NCBI GenBank assembly: GCA_003022435.1
Contig: PXUA01000012.1
Location: forward strand, 1-56,490
Direction: 5' to 3'
Length of the DNA stretch: 56,490 nt
From: Bacteroidetes bacterium SW_9_63_38
GTDB taxonomy: Bacteria; Bacteroidota; Rhodothermia; Rhodothermales; Salinibacteraceae
The first letter of the stretch is position 1. Every line of letters starts with the position of its first letter. Under the pieces are notes generated by a model. It saw only the letters and a program-made list of their open reading frames with translations, ran no database searches and was not told where the DNA came from. Of the stretch, positions 44,137-52,471 are shown in pieces. A program made the position numbers and the translations under genes.

Positions 44137-44469
44137 ATGCTCAACAATCTCATCATCTTCGTGCTCTCGGCCTTTGTGGGTACGGAGATTCTGACGAAGG
44201 TGCCGCAGACCCTCCACACCCCGCTCATGTCGGGCGCCAATGCCATTAGCGGCATTACGATCGTCGGCGCGCTCGTGGCGACCGGGATGACGGTCGACCC
44301 CTGGTCGCAGTGGATCGGCTTTCTGGCGCTGGTCGTCGCGACGATCAATGTGGTCGGCGGCTTCCTCGTCACCGATCGCATGCTGGAAATGTTTGGAGAG
44401 GACAACGCCGAGAACGAGGCCCCGGCGGACGCCGATGCGCCGCAGCGCACGAACGGCGCACCGGCGTAG
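44137..44469 (+). CDS. NAD(P) transhydrogenase subunit alpha part 2 (membrane)
   Basis: From the ATG at 44137 (MLNNLIIFVLSAFVGTEILT) the 110-residue protein contains the three or four membrane helices of the split alpha subunit: KVPQTLHTPLMSGANAISG, then GITIVGALVATGM and WIGFLALVVATINVVGGFLV. The phrase TPLMSGxNAISG is diagnostic for this part of the proton channel. It is part of pntA-pntA2-pntB, which uses the proton gradient to push hydride from NADH to NADP+ (gene often called pntAB or pntA2). The charged, Ala-rich tail is not conserved. Confidence 0.94.
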   Translation: MLNNLIIFVLSAFVGTEILTKVPQTLHTPLMSGANAISGITIVGALVATGMTVDPWSQWIGFLALVVATINVVGGFLVTDRMLEMFGEDNAENEAPADADAPQRTNGAPA

Positions 44470-44576
44470 CTGCTATGAGCGTGTATTCTGTTTGAGGCGG
44501 ACGGGGGGTGATGCTAGGGACTCCCCGTCCGAAAGAAAACGGATACTGCGGGTTGTGTATTTCTTCTTCGGGATCG

Positions 44577-44652
44577 GATGGAGAACGCGCACCGGCGTAA
44601 TACGCAATACGAAAGATGGAGAACGCGCACCGGCGTAATACGCAATACGAAA
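44577..44652 (+). repeat. 38-bp direct tandem duplication
   Basis: The unit starting GATGGAGAACGCGCACCGGC at 44577 repeats exactly at 44615-44652. It lies inside the 217-bp spacer between the second alpha-subunit gene and pntB, and its end (TAATACGCAATACGAAA) is AT-rich. It may be a recent replication slip or part of a regulatory spacer. Confidence 0.8.
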
Positions 44653-44686
44653 TAGGTAATACTCAACACACCACGCGGTCCTGGTC

Positions 44687-46123
44687 ATGAAAACCGCAAT
44701 TATCGACTTAACGTATCTCCTTTCGGCGGTCCTCTTTATCTTTGGGCTCAAACGGACGCAGTCGCCCAAGACCGCCCGGACGGGGAACGTGTTGGCGTCG
44801 CTCGGCATGCTCGTTGCCGTCGTCGCCACGCTCTTTCTGAAGTCTATCTTGTCGTGGCCCATGATTATCGCCGGGGTGGTCATCGGCGGGGGCATCGGCG
44901 TTATGCTGGCCCGCACCGTCGAAATGACGGCGATGCCGGAACTGGTGGCCGTCTTCAACGGGTTTGGGGGGTTGGCCTCGGCTCTTGTGTCCGGCACGGA
45001 GTTGTCCCAGCACATTGCCGGGACGGCGACCTCGACCTTCGGGCTCATTACCTCGGTCACGATTGCGCTCTCGATTCTGATCGGGACGGTCACGTTTTCC
45101 GGCAGCATCGTGGCGAACGGCAAGCTGAGCGGCTGGATTACGGGCAACCCGATCTCCTTTCCCGGCCTTCGCGTCCTCACGGTCGCGCTGCTGGTGACGG
45201 CGGCCGGGGCGATCGGCGTGATGATTTCGGTGAGCGGAACCTTTCCGACACTGTCTGCGACGATGATTCAGGCGGCCTCCGTGCTCGGTGGCACGGCGCT
45301 CCTGCTCGGCATCCTGCTGGTGCTCCCGATCGGGGGCGCCGACATGCCGGTGGTGGTGTCGCTGCTGAACTCTTACTCCGGCCTCGCGGCGGCCACGACC
45401 GGGTTCGTGATTAGCAACACGGCCCTTATCGTGAGCGGCACGCTCGTGGGCGCGGCGGGCATGATCCTGACCGTCATCATGTGCGACGCCATGAACCGCT
45501 CACTGGCGAACGTCATGCTCGGCGGGTTTGGCGGTGGCGGGGACGACGGGCCGTCGGCCGACCTCGACATCCCGGAGGGCAAGACCGTCAATGAGACCTC
45601 GCCGGACGACACGGCCATCCTCTCCAGCTACGCCGACAAGGTCATCATCGTGCCGGGGTACGGCCTCGCCGTGGCGCAGGCCCAGCACGAGGTGCGCGAG
45701 ATGGCCGATCAACTGGAGGCGCAGGGCGTGGAGGTCAAGTACGCCATTCACCCGGTGGCGGGGCGCATGCCGGGGCACATGAACGTCCTTCTGGCGGAGG
45801 CCAACGTCTCCTACGAGAAGCTCTACGAGTTGGAGGACATCAACTCCGAGTTCAAAACCGCGGACCTCGCCATTGTGATCGGCGCCAACGACGTCGTGAA
45901 CCCGTCGGCGCGTGAGGACGAGGGCAGTCCCATCTACGGCATGCCCATTCTCAATGTCGACGAGGCCGAGTCGGTGGTTGTCATCAAGCGGAGCCTTAGT
46001 CCGGGCTACTCCGGGGTGCCCAACAATCTCTTCTACGGCGATAACACGAAGATGCTCTTCAGCGACGCCAAGGAGGCTGTTGCCAGCATTACGGAGTCCA
46101 TCAAGAAGATGGTGGAGGCGTAG
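44687..46123 (+). CDS. pntB: NAD(P) transhydrogenase subunit beta
   Basis: The 478-residue beta subunit has about eight membrane helices in residues 1-260, including GLASALVSGTELSQ and MPVVVSLLNSYSGLAAATTG, both standard for domain II. A hinge follows, then the NADP(H)-binding domain III (~300-478) with VIIVPGYGLAVAQAQHEVRE, HPVAGRMPGHMNVLLAEA and VVIGANDVVNPSAREDEGSP. With the two alpha parts it forms the proton-pumping transhydrogenase that makes NADPH. The ATG at 44687 follows a tandem repeat spacer. A clear terminator follows. Confidence 0.96.
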   Translation: MKTAIIDLTYLLSAVLFIFGLKRTQSPKTARTGNVLASLGMLVAVVATLFLKSILSWPMIIAGVVIGGGIGVMLARTVEMTAMPELVAVFNGFGGLASALVSGTELSQHIAGTATSTFGLITSVTIALSILIGTVTFSGSIVANGKLSGWITGNPISFPGLRVLTVALLVTAAGAIGVMISVSGTFPTLSATMIQAASVLGGTALLLGILLVLPIGGADMPVVVSLLNSYSGLAAATTGFVISNTALIVSGTLVGAAGMILTVIMCDAMNRSLANVMLGGFGGGGDDGPSADLDIPEGKTVNETSPDDTAILSSYADKVIIVPGYGLAVAQAQHEVREMADQLEAQGVEVKYAIHPVAGRMPGHMNVLLAEANVSYEKLYELEDINSEFKTADLAIVIGANDVVNPSAREDEGSPIYGMPILNVDEAESVVVIKRSLSPGYSGVPNNLFYGDNTKMLFSDAKEAVASITESIKKMVEA

Positions 46124-46130
46124 GCCCGTC

Positions 46131-46164
46131 GCGTTGAGCGTTGGGTGTTGAGCGCTGGGCGTTG
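46131..46164 (+). repeat. GCGTTG-type degenerate tandem repeat
   Basis: GCGTTGAGCGTTGGGTGTTG then AGCGCTGGGCGTTG: units of about seven or ten bases around GCGTTG. A shorter version lies at 19827-19840. Such runs follow stop codons here and may mark recombination-prone 3' ends. Confidence 0.45.
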
Positions 46165-46198
46165 TGCTGCGGGACACACACTTTGAACGACATCGAAG

Positions 46199-46234
46199 AG
46201 CCACCGGTGGGCGTCTGCTCCCGGTGGCTTTTTT
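46199..46234 (+). terminator. Rho-independent terminator of the pnt operon
   Basis: AGCCACCGG (46199-46207) pairs with CCGGTGGCT (46221-46229), followed by six T residues in a row. It lies 76 bp after the pntB stop. Confidence 0.85.
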
Positions 46235-46306
46235 GTACCGGAACGGATGAGAAAAATGGACAGCCCACGAACGAATCATACCAACTCCGCAGCCGAACTC
46301 GTTCGA

Positions 46307-46356
46307 GTCCCACCAGTGGGACGGTCCCACCAGCGGGACAGTCCCATCAGTGAGAC
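46307..46356 (+). repeat. Three tandem palindromes, 17-bp period
   Basis: GTCCCACCAGTGGGAC, GTCCCACCAGCGGGAC and GTCCCATCAGTGAGAC, each a six-base stem around a four-base loop, follow one another at 46307, 46324 and 46341. They lie downstream of the pnt operon terminator, in the gap before the convergent SGNH esterase gene. Confidence 0.75.
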
Positions 46357-46422
46357 AGCTCCGTTCGGGGATGAAGGTATGTAGGTTTGTAGGTAAGTAC
46401 GTGGTACACACGTAGATACTTT

Positions 46423-46466
46423 CATCCCCACACCCCGATTCGGAACGAGTTCCGATCAGTCGGGAC
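46423..46466 (+). repeat. REP-like palindromic repeat, long form
   Basis: CCCGA-T-TCGGAAC-GA-GTTCCGA then TCAGTCGGG is a stem with an inner perfect hairpin. An inverted copy of about 40 bp lies at 49757-49796, and a short version at 9968. Around it, GGGGATGAA...TTTCATCCCC (46368 to 46429) adds an outer stem. Confidence 0.65.
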
Positions 46467-46506
46467 TACGCACCTACATACCCGGATTCTTCGACCGGAC
46501 TCGGTA

Positions 46507-47253
46507 TCACGTTGGTTCTTCGGTGCGGAGTTGTTCGAGCATCGGTCGCAGCTTCGTCCACACGTTCTGCGCCACGAGGCGGTGGCCGGCGGCCGTGGGG
46601 TGGATCCCGTCGTCCTGCATCAGCGAGTCGACGCCCGCCACGTTGTCCAGAATGAACGGAAGGAGGGTCACCCGTTCGTATTGTGAGGCCACCGATGGGT
46701 AGATTTGCCGGAACTGATCGGTGTAGTCTTCTCCCAGGTTGGGCGGGATGCGCATGCCGGCCAGCAGGACCTGCGCATCCGGGTAGGTGGTAAGCGTGGT
46801 GTCGATGATGCTCGTGAGGTTGTCTTTGGTCGTGGACAGGTCGAGGCCGCGCAGGCCATCGTTGCCGCCCAGCTCGAGCAGGAGCACGTCGACCTCTTCG
46901 TTCAAGAGCCAGCCGATGCGGCGGATGCCGCCGGCCGTCGTCTCGCCGCTCACCCCCGCATTCTGGATCGTGACGGTCCAGTCCAGCGAGTCCACTTTCC
47001 GCTGCAGGCGGGCCGGGAAGGCCTTCTCGGGCGAGACGCCCCGTCCGGCGGCGATACTGTTGCCCAGCACCAGCACGCGGAGGCCCTGCGTCGTCGATGA
47101 GTCGGTCGTCGGGGCAGCGGGGGCGGCGGTGGTCGTCGTTGCAGTGTCGGGAGACGAGGCGGCAGCCGGGCCGGACGTGGAACGATCCTGTCCGCAGGCG
47201 ACCACGCACAGAACTCCGGCAGCGAGAAGAAAGTATAGGCGGACGGTCTGCAT
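46507..47253 (-). CDS. SGNH/GDSL esterase, TesA-like, lipoprotein
   Basis: The 248-residue protein has a lipoprotein signal (LLAAGVLCVVACGQDRS, lipobox ending at Cys20) and a Thr/Ala/Pro-rich tether to about residue 57. The catalytic blocks follow: VLVLGNSIAAG (Ser, block I), AGVSGETTAGG (II), LLLELGGNDGLRG (III) and DGIHPTAAGHRLVA (V, Asp-His). It would hydrolyse acyl or thioester bonds in the periplasm, as TesA does. It lies back to back with the ABC ATPase gene at 47361, as tesA and ybbA do in E. coli. GNS replaces the classical GDS. Confidence 0.88.
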   Translation of the reverse strand: MQTVRLYFLLAAGVLCVVACGQDRSTSGPAAASSPDTATTTTAAPAAPTTDSSTTQGLRVLVLGNSIAAGRGVSPEKAFPARLQRKVDSLDWTVTIQNAGVSGETTAGGIRRIGWLLNEEVDVLLLELGGNDGLRGLDLSTTKDNLTSIIDTTLTTYPDAQVLLAGMRIPPNLGEDYTDQFRQIYPSVASQYERVTLLPFILDNVAGVDSLMQDDGIHPTAAGHRLVAQNVWTKLRPMLEQLRTEEPT

Positions 47254-47360
47254 GGCGACGCGGAAACAGCCAGTAGACGACGGACCCCCTCTACCGCCGC
47301 GGAAAACCGCGGGTTTCGGGGCAATCGCTCGCAGCCTCCCCTCTTCAGCCTTCCCGGTTC
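47254..47360. promoter_or_regulatory. Shared divergent promoter region
   Basis: The 107 bp between the esterase and the ABC ATPase starts must hold promoters for both directions. No distinct boxes can be named. Confidence 0.35.
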
Positions 47361-48077
47361 ATGTCGGATGCGTCCGTGCTTCGTGTTGAGTCGCTTACCA
47401 AGTCCTTCGAGAGCGGGGGGGAGGTACTCACGGTGATCGACGACGTGAGCTTTGTCGTTGACGAGGGAGAGACCTGTTCGGTCGTCGGGCCGTCCGGCAG
47501 CGGCAAAACGACGCTGCTGGGCCTCTGCGCGGGGCTTGACCGTCCGTCGAACGGGCACATCACGCTCTGCGGCATCGACCTGACGCCGCTGGACGAGGAC
47601 GAGCGCGCCGAGGTGCGCAACCAGTACGTCGGGTTCGTCTTTCAGACGTTTCGGCTCCTGCCCACGCTCACGGCGCTGGAGAACGTGATGGTGCCCGCCG
47701 AACTGCGCGGCACTGCCGATGCCCGCGAGCGCGCGTCCGACCTGCTGGATGAGGTGGGCCTGGGCGACCGGCTCGACCACTACCCGACCCAGCTCTCGGG
47801 TGGGGAGCAGCAGCGGGTGGCCATGGCACGGGCCTTCATCAACGAACCTCGCATCCTCTTTGCGGATGAGCCGACGGGCAACCTCGACGCCGAGACCGCC
47901 GAGCGGGTGGAGGACGTGCTGTTCCGCCTCAACGAGACGGCGAACACCACGCTCGTGCTCGTGACCCACGACCTGGAGCTGGCCCATCGCACCGAGCGTA
48001 TTCTGAAGCTGCGGGGTGGACAGGTCGTGGGAGAAGAGCAACCGACCCGCGAGACGACCCAGGCGGTGTCTTCGTAG
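47361..48077 (+). CDS. ABC transporter ATP-binding protein, YbbA/LolD-like
   Basis: A 238-residue ATPase with Walker A GPSGSGKTT (~49-57), Q-loop FVFQTFRLLPTLTALENVM, signature LSGGEQQRVAMARA, Walker B ILFADEPTGNLD, and the switch His in LVTHDLELA. The DEPTGNLD and E-rich QLSGGEQQ spelling is that of the MacB/LolD/YbbA subfamily, which pull lipoproteins or other membrane molecules outward. YbbA normally works with the permease YbbP encoded next to it. Here no permease follows: a convergent phosphomutase gene ends 56 bp away. The partner must be elsewhere, or the gene is an orphan. Confidence 0.9.
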   Translation: MSDASVLRVESLTKSFESGGEVLTVIDDVSFVVDEGETCSVVGPSGSGKTTLLGLCAGLDRPSNGHITLCGIDLTPLDEDERAEVRNQYVGFVFQTFRLLPTLTALENVMVPAELRGTADARERASDLLDEVGLGDRLDHYPTQLSGGEQQRVAMARAFINEPRILFADEPTGNLDAETAERVEDVLFRLNETANTTLVLVTHDLELAHRTERILKLRGGQVVGEEQPTRETTQAVSS

Positions 48078-48133
48078 AGTGATTTCCTTCGGGCTTTTTT
48101 ACGTCCGCGTCGATGGGCCCGCTGTAGGAACGG

Positions 48134-49558
48134 CTACGCTTCTACACCCAACTGTGCCGAAGCATCCTTCACGAGGGCCTTGGCCGCCGTGGGGGACTCG
48201 GCCTCCGAGTAGACGCGCAGCACCGGTTCAGTGCCGGACGGGCGGATCAGCAGCCACCCGTCGTCGAGAATATGTTTGAACCCGTCCAGCGTGTCAAGGC
48301 GCTCGACCGTGTGACCGTCAATCTCGTCGAGCCCGCCGTCGGCGTCCAGGCGGTCCAGAATGTCGGCCTTCTGGTCCGCGGGGATGTGAAGGTCGTCCCG
48401 GTAGTTATAGTGCGGTCCGAATTCCTCCAGTAACTCGTTGACCAGCTCGGACAGCTGCATCTCGCGCTCCACCATCATTTCGACGATGAGGAGGCCGATG
48501 TAAATGCCGTCGCGCTCGGGGATGTGGCCCGCCGCGGCAATGCCGCCGGATTCCTCCCCGCCGACCAGCACAGTTCCCTCGGCCATCTTGGGGGCAATGT
48601 GCTTAAAGCCGATCGGCGTCGTCTCGATCGACAGGCCGTACGCCTCGGCCATCTTGTCGAGGAGATGCGTGGTGGAGAAGGTTTTCACGATCATGCCCGA
48701 CAGGTCCCGCTCCTCGTAAAGATACTTCGTGAGGAGGGCGAGAATGTGGTGGGAACTCACGTAGTCGCCGTTCTCGTCGACCATGCCGATGCGGTCGCCG
48801 TCGCCGTCGTTGGCGAGGCCCGCGGCCGCGTCGGACGACGCCACGGTGTCGGAGAGGTCCTGCAGGCGTTCCTCGATCGGTTCGGGGGCGATGCCGTGGA
48901 AGCCGGGGTTGTGGTCGTGGCGGAGGGGAAGGACCTGCTCCTCGCCCAGCAGGTCGGTGATGAGGCCCCGTCCGGCGCCGTACATGGCGTCGTGGGCGAG
49001 GAGGAGGCCCGATTCGCGGATGGCGTCGACGTTGAGGATGTCATGGAGGGCACTCAGGTAGTGAGCCCGGAGGGACGAGGTCGACACGGTGCCGTCCGCC
49101 GTCAGAGTGTCGAGAGACGGGAGGGCGGAGGAGCGATCGACGGCGTCGGGGACCGCCTGCTCAACCTTGTCGACCATAGACGGGGGAGCGGGGCCGCCGA
49201 AGTCCGCCTTTAGCTTGTATCCGTTGTACTCGGGCGGGTTGTGACTGGCGGTGATCACGATGCCGGCGTCGGCGTCCAGCGCCTGCGTGGCCCAGCTCAC
49301 GGCAGGAGTGGAAACGATCCCGTCGGCCATCGTCACCTCAATGCCGGCGTCGCCAAGCACGCGGGCGGTGCGGTTGGCAAACTCCGGGCTTAAGAAGCGG
49401 GCGTCGTGCCCCACGACGGCGTGCGGGGCCTCTCCGTAATCAGCACGGAGCCACGCGGCAGTGGCCTGCGCGACGCGCTCCAGGTTGGCAAAGGTGTAGT
49501 CGTCGGCGATGACGGCGCGCCAGCCGTCGGTGCCGAAGGCGATGGAAACGTTGGACAT
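48134..49558 (-). CDS. Phosphoglucomutase/phosphomannomutase family protein
   Basis: The 474-residue alpha-D-phosphohexomutase has FGTDGWRAVI (start motif), the active-site Ser loop VITASHNPPEYNGYK, the metal loop ANDGDGDRIG, the sugar loop VGGEESGGIA and the phosphate loop LIRPSGTEPVLRVY. These are the four signature sites in order. It interconverts hexose 1- and 6-phosphates for cell-wall sugars, glycogen or compatible solutes. GGEESGG leans to glucose and mannose but does not decide. Convergent to the ABC ATPase gene. Confidence 0.92.
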   Translation of the reverse strand: MSNVSIAFGTDGWRAVIADDYTFANLERVAQATAAWLRADYGEAPHAVVGHDARFLSPEFANRTARVLGDAGIEVTMADGIVSTPAVSWATQALDADAGIVITASHNPPEYNGYKLKADFGGPAPPSMVDKVEQAVPDAVDRSSALPSLDTLTADGTVSTSSLRAHYLSALHDILNVDAIRESGLLLAHDAMYGAGRGLITDLLGEEQVLPLRHDHNPGFHGIAPEPIEERLQDLSDTVASSDAAAGLANDGDGDRIGMVDENGDYVSSHHILALLTKYLYEERDLSGMIVKTFSTTHLLDKMAEAYGLSIETTPIGFKHIAPKMAEGTVLVGGEESGGIAAAGHIPERDGIYIGLLIVEMMVEREMQLSELVNELLEEFGPHYNYRDDLHIPADQKADILDRLDADGGLDEIDGHTVERLDTLDGFKHILDDGWLLIRPSGTEPVLRVYSEAESPTAAKALVKDASAQLGVEA

Positions 49559-49756
49559 GGAAACGGTAGTCGGTCGAGACGTGAGAGGGAGCGGTGCGGA
49601 TGAACAGTCGAAAGAAAAGAATGCGCATCCGCAAAAACTACTTTTCGAGACAGGGCACCCCGGGCAATCGTATGTTCAGTTTCTATCAAGAGCGAACCCG
49701 CTCATCTGCCTCCTCCCGCCAGTATTGCCGGGAGCATATGGGCGTTTGTGGGCAGT
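49559..49756. other. Leader of the phosphohexomutase gene
   Basis: Non-coding; TTTTGCGGATGC and runs of A near 49612-49640 may contain the mutase promoter. No structure stands out. Confidence 0.3.
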
Positions 49757-49796
49757 GTCCCGACTAATCGGAACTCGTTCCGAATCGGGGTGTGGG
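49757..49796 (-). repeat. REP-like palindromic repeat, inverted copy
   Basis: The complement of 46427-46466 with one difference in the stem (AATC versus GATC). It again lies in a gap between genes. The two copies are 3.3 kb apart in opposite orientation and flank the esterase-ABC-mutase block. Confidence 0.65.
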
Positions 49797-50002
49797 TATG
49801 GGAGAAGTTGCCTTTTACCTCCGCGTTTGTTCGCCAATCAAGGTAAGATGCGATTGCCTTGGGGCGGTCGGCTGCTTTGTGAACGAGCCGCGGTGCCGTG
49901 CGTTGAGGATCGCGACTGCGTGCCCAGATCTGGCTGGAGGCCCCGAGTATGTAAAAGTACCCACGTGTTTCCCACGTACCACCGTGTCAATGCCTAGTCC
50001 GT
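49797..50002. other. Leader of the outer-membrane protein gene
   Basis: No gene is seen. GTATGTAAAAGTACCCACGT with the GTACCACC that follows nearby is of the TATGTAGG/ACGTGGTAC sort also found around 46373-46415 and 22862-22905. Confidence 0.3.
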
Positions 50003-50650
50003 ATGTCGCTCATGCGTGTTCGATCTGTGCTGGTGGTGCTTGCGGTTGTTGTTTCCGGAGTGGGCGTTTCCGGCGGTGCCGCGGTGCAGGCTCAGAGCGT
50101 GCAGGTGGGTGGGGGCGGCGGATGGGCCGTGCCGACCAACAACGTGCGGGCCGAGGCGAAAATGGTCGACGAATCCCTCGCCATTGATTTGAAACCGGGC
50201 CCGCACGCCTACGCCGACGCCGGACTCGTGTGGTCGCTCGGCGACCGGTTTGCGCTGGGCGGACGGATTCGCGTGCAGGCCTCCCGGCTGCGCAGCACAG
50301 TCGACTGCGACGACGGGTCCTGCGGGGCGCCGGACGGATTGCTGCGAGCAGCGACGCTGGAGGGCCGTTTTCTGTTCACCTCCATCGACTGGATCCAGCC
50401 GTATGTTCTCGTCGGTCTCGGCGTCGTGAACATCACGGTTGACGCCGTACGCGACCAGGAGACCGGGCGGACTTATGAGGAGGTGGTCGTGACGGACGCT
50501 GGGGGCGACGTGGGCCTGGGCGCCGCGATTCCCGTCGTTTCGGATCTCTTTCTGGACGCCGAGGTCCGCGTCACCGGCACGCTGCCGGGCGGGAAGGAGA
50601 ACGCTGTAACGACTCTGCCCTTCGCGCTCGGGCTGTCGTATCGATTCTAA
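50003..50650 (+). CDS. Outer-membrane beta-barrel protein
   Basis: The 215-residue product has a signal peptide (VRSVLVVLAVVVSGVGVSGG to AQA) and then alternating hydrophobic strands: AYADAGLVWSLGDRFALGGR, TLEGRFLFTSIDWIQPYVLV, DVGLGAAIPVVSDLFLDAEV. It ends in FALGLSYRF, the aromatic end that guides insertion of porin-like barrels by BamA. About eight strands fit OmpA/OmpW-like small barrels. A CDDGSC loop could form a disulfide. Function unknown; transcribed alone. Confidence 0.72.
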   Translation: MSLMRVRSVLVVLAVVVSGVGVSGGAAVQAQSVQVGGGGGWAVPTNNVRAEAKMVDESLAIDLKPGPHAYADAGLVWSLGDRFALGGRIRVQASRLRSTVDCDDGSCGAPDGLLRAATLEGRFLFTSIDWIQPYVLVGLGVVNITVDAVRDQETGRTYEEVVVTDAGGDVGLGAAIPVVSDLFLDAEVRVTGTLPGGKENAVTTLPFALGLSYRF

Positions 50651-50877
50651 GGAGTGGGGCTGCTTACCGGACAGTTAGCACGCAGCACCGAAAAATCTTC
50701 TCCAACCGTCACTCCAGCCCCTGATCTAGGCCATCTAGATGGCCAGAGTCTATCTGACGTACGGCAGGATAGGCGCACGACAGCTGTCGGTGCGACGAAG
50801 GAAATCGGGAAATCGTAGGTGCATTTTTTGGCAGTTTTGCCTGTAAATAATGACTCCGGGGAAAAATCAGCGGGGGC

Positions 50878-52456
50878 GTGATGGGACGGGTGGGGATGGA
50901 ACTGGCGCTGCTCTATTTCCAGTATCGGAAGGCAGGCGCCGCGGGGGGGCAACGCTTGCGGGCGGCGTTCTCCCGAGATCCCTCCGGCGCCGCGAAGGAG
51001 GCGCGTCGGAGGGAGGCGCGCTTCCCCTCGCCGGTGTCGCCGGACGGGAAGTTCGTGACGGTGGAGGCCGTGGCAAGCGAGGGGGCGGAGCGGCTGCTGG
51101 ACCTGACCCATCCGAGGTGAAGTACGTCTACGTCGCCGATGGCGCCGAGCTCGTCGAGTACGACACGAAGGGACCGACGATTTACGGACACCCGATGGCG
51201 GCGGGGGCGATGGCCGTGGGGGCGGCCCCGTTTTTCAAAACGAATGCCTACGACCCGACCATCGATCCGGCCCGGCTGAATGCGTTCTCTTCGAAGGGAG
51301 GGATTCCCATCCTCTTCGATCAGAGCGGGAGTGAGCGTCCGTCTCCGCTGATTCGAGAAAAACCGGACGTGACCGGCACGGATTTTCTCGATAACACGTT
51401 CTTCGGGCGCGATGTGACTGGGCCCATCGACGGCGATTCGTTTCCGAACTCCGCGGGCACCTCGGCGGCGGCGCCGACCGTGGCGGCGATCGCGGCGCTG
51501 ATGCGGGAGGAGCGGTCCCTCACGTCGGGTGCGGTGTACGACCAGCTTGAATCGAACGCTCTAGACGTGACGGAGCGTCGGGACGAGCAAGGAGGCGTCG
51601 AGTCGGTCGCGGCCGGGTGGGACCCGTGGAGCGGCCACGGGTTTGTGGACGTGGAGGGCGTCGTGGCTGACGTGTTCAATCTTCGGGTGGCGGAGACGGA
51701 CGTCTCAGGGACACCCCTCGAGCTGTCGTGGCGGGTGCGGAGCGGGGTGTCCATTCAAAGCTATGATATTGATTTTCAGTATTTTGGAGAAGACTTGAGG
51801 GATCTCGCTGATTCGGGACCCTCTCCGGTGACGTTTTCCAATCCGGGCCTGGGCGGCTACACCTACCGGATTGGATAGACCCGCACGGACGGAACAACGG
51901 GCACGCAGACCGTCGCGGACACGGTCGGGATTCGGAATCTTGAGGCAAGGCCGGGGTTCCGGGGCGTTGGGGCTCAGCAGCCCGTTACGATCACGTGGAT
52001 GCTTCCCCCCGAGCCTCGCACGTCGGGGTTCTCGTACCGGGTGGAGCGAAAGTCGGGATCGGACGGCACGTTTACGGCTATCGGGACGACGAGCGGATCG
52101 CGATTTACCGCCGAGCAACAGCCGATCGGACGCCAGTTCTACAGGATCACGGCGACCGACGGGCAGGGCAACACGATTACTTCCCCGGCGACGTCCGTCG
52201 AGATGGGCATCGGTCCCTATCCGAATCCCGCCCGCAACACCGTGACGGTACGCCTGCGGACGGATGCGAGCCAGAGTGTACGGGTGGCGGTGTACGACGA
52301 ACTGGGCCGACGCGTCCACCGTGATCGCTAAGAGGTTACGGCCGACGCCACCATCAAATTCGGCATTGACGTGAGTCGGTGGAGCAGCGGGATGTACTTT
52401 CTGCGGCTTCGGGGAGACACCTTTACGAAGACGCGGAAGGTTATCGTTCAGAAGTA
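50878..52456 (+). pseudogene. Degenerate S8 subtilase with FN3 and T9SS sorting domain
   Basis: A decayed relative of cell-surface subtilases. The first frame (50878-51120) holds SPDGKFVTVEAVASEGAERL; near 51110 a frameshift leads to EVKYVYVADGAELVEYDTKG and on to the Ser-containing PNSAGTSAAAPTVAAIAALM. The Asp and His halves of the protease are missing. The same frame then meets TAG at 51876 and, after an FN3-like segment (GFSYRVERKSGSDGTFTAIG) and the sorting domain start GPYPNPARNTVTVRLR, TAA at 52329. It ends FLRLRGDTFTKTRKVIVQK. It has therefore lost the N-terminal half and has one shift and two nonsense codons. Confidence 0.82.
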
Positions 52457-52471
52457 GAGGGGCAGAAGGGC

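Noticed and set aside
46301..46322. GTTCGAGTCCCACC resembles a tRNA T-loop
   Set aside because: The 5' half of a T-stem does not pair, and there is no acceptor, D-arm or anticodon arm within 80 bp; the CCCAC belongs to the tandem palindromes.
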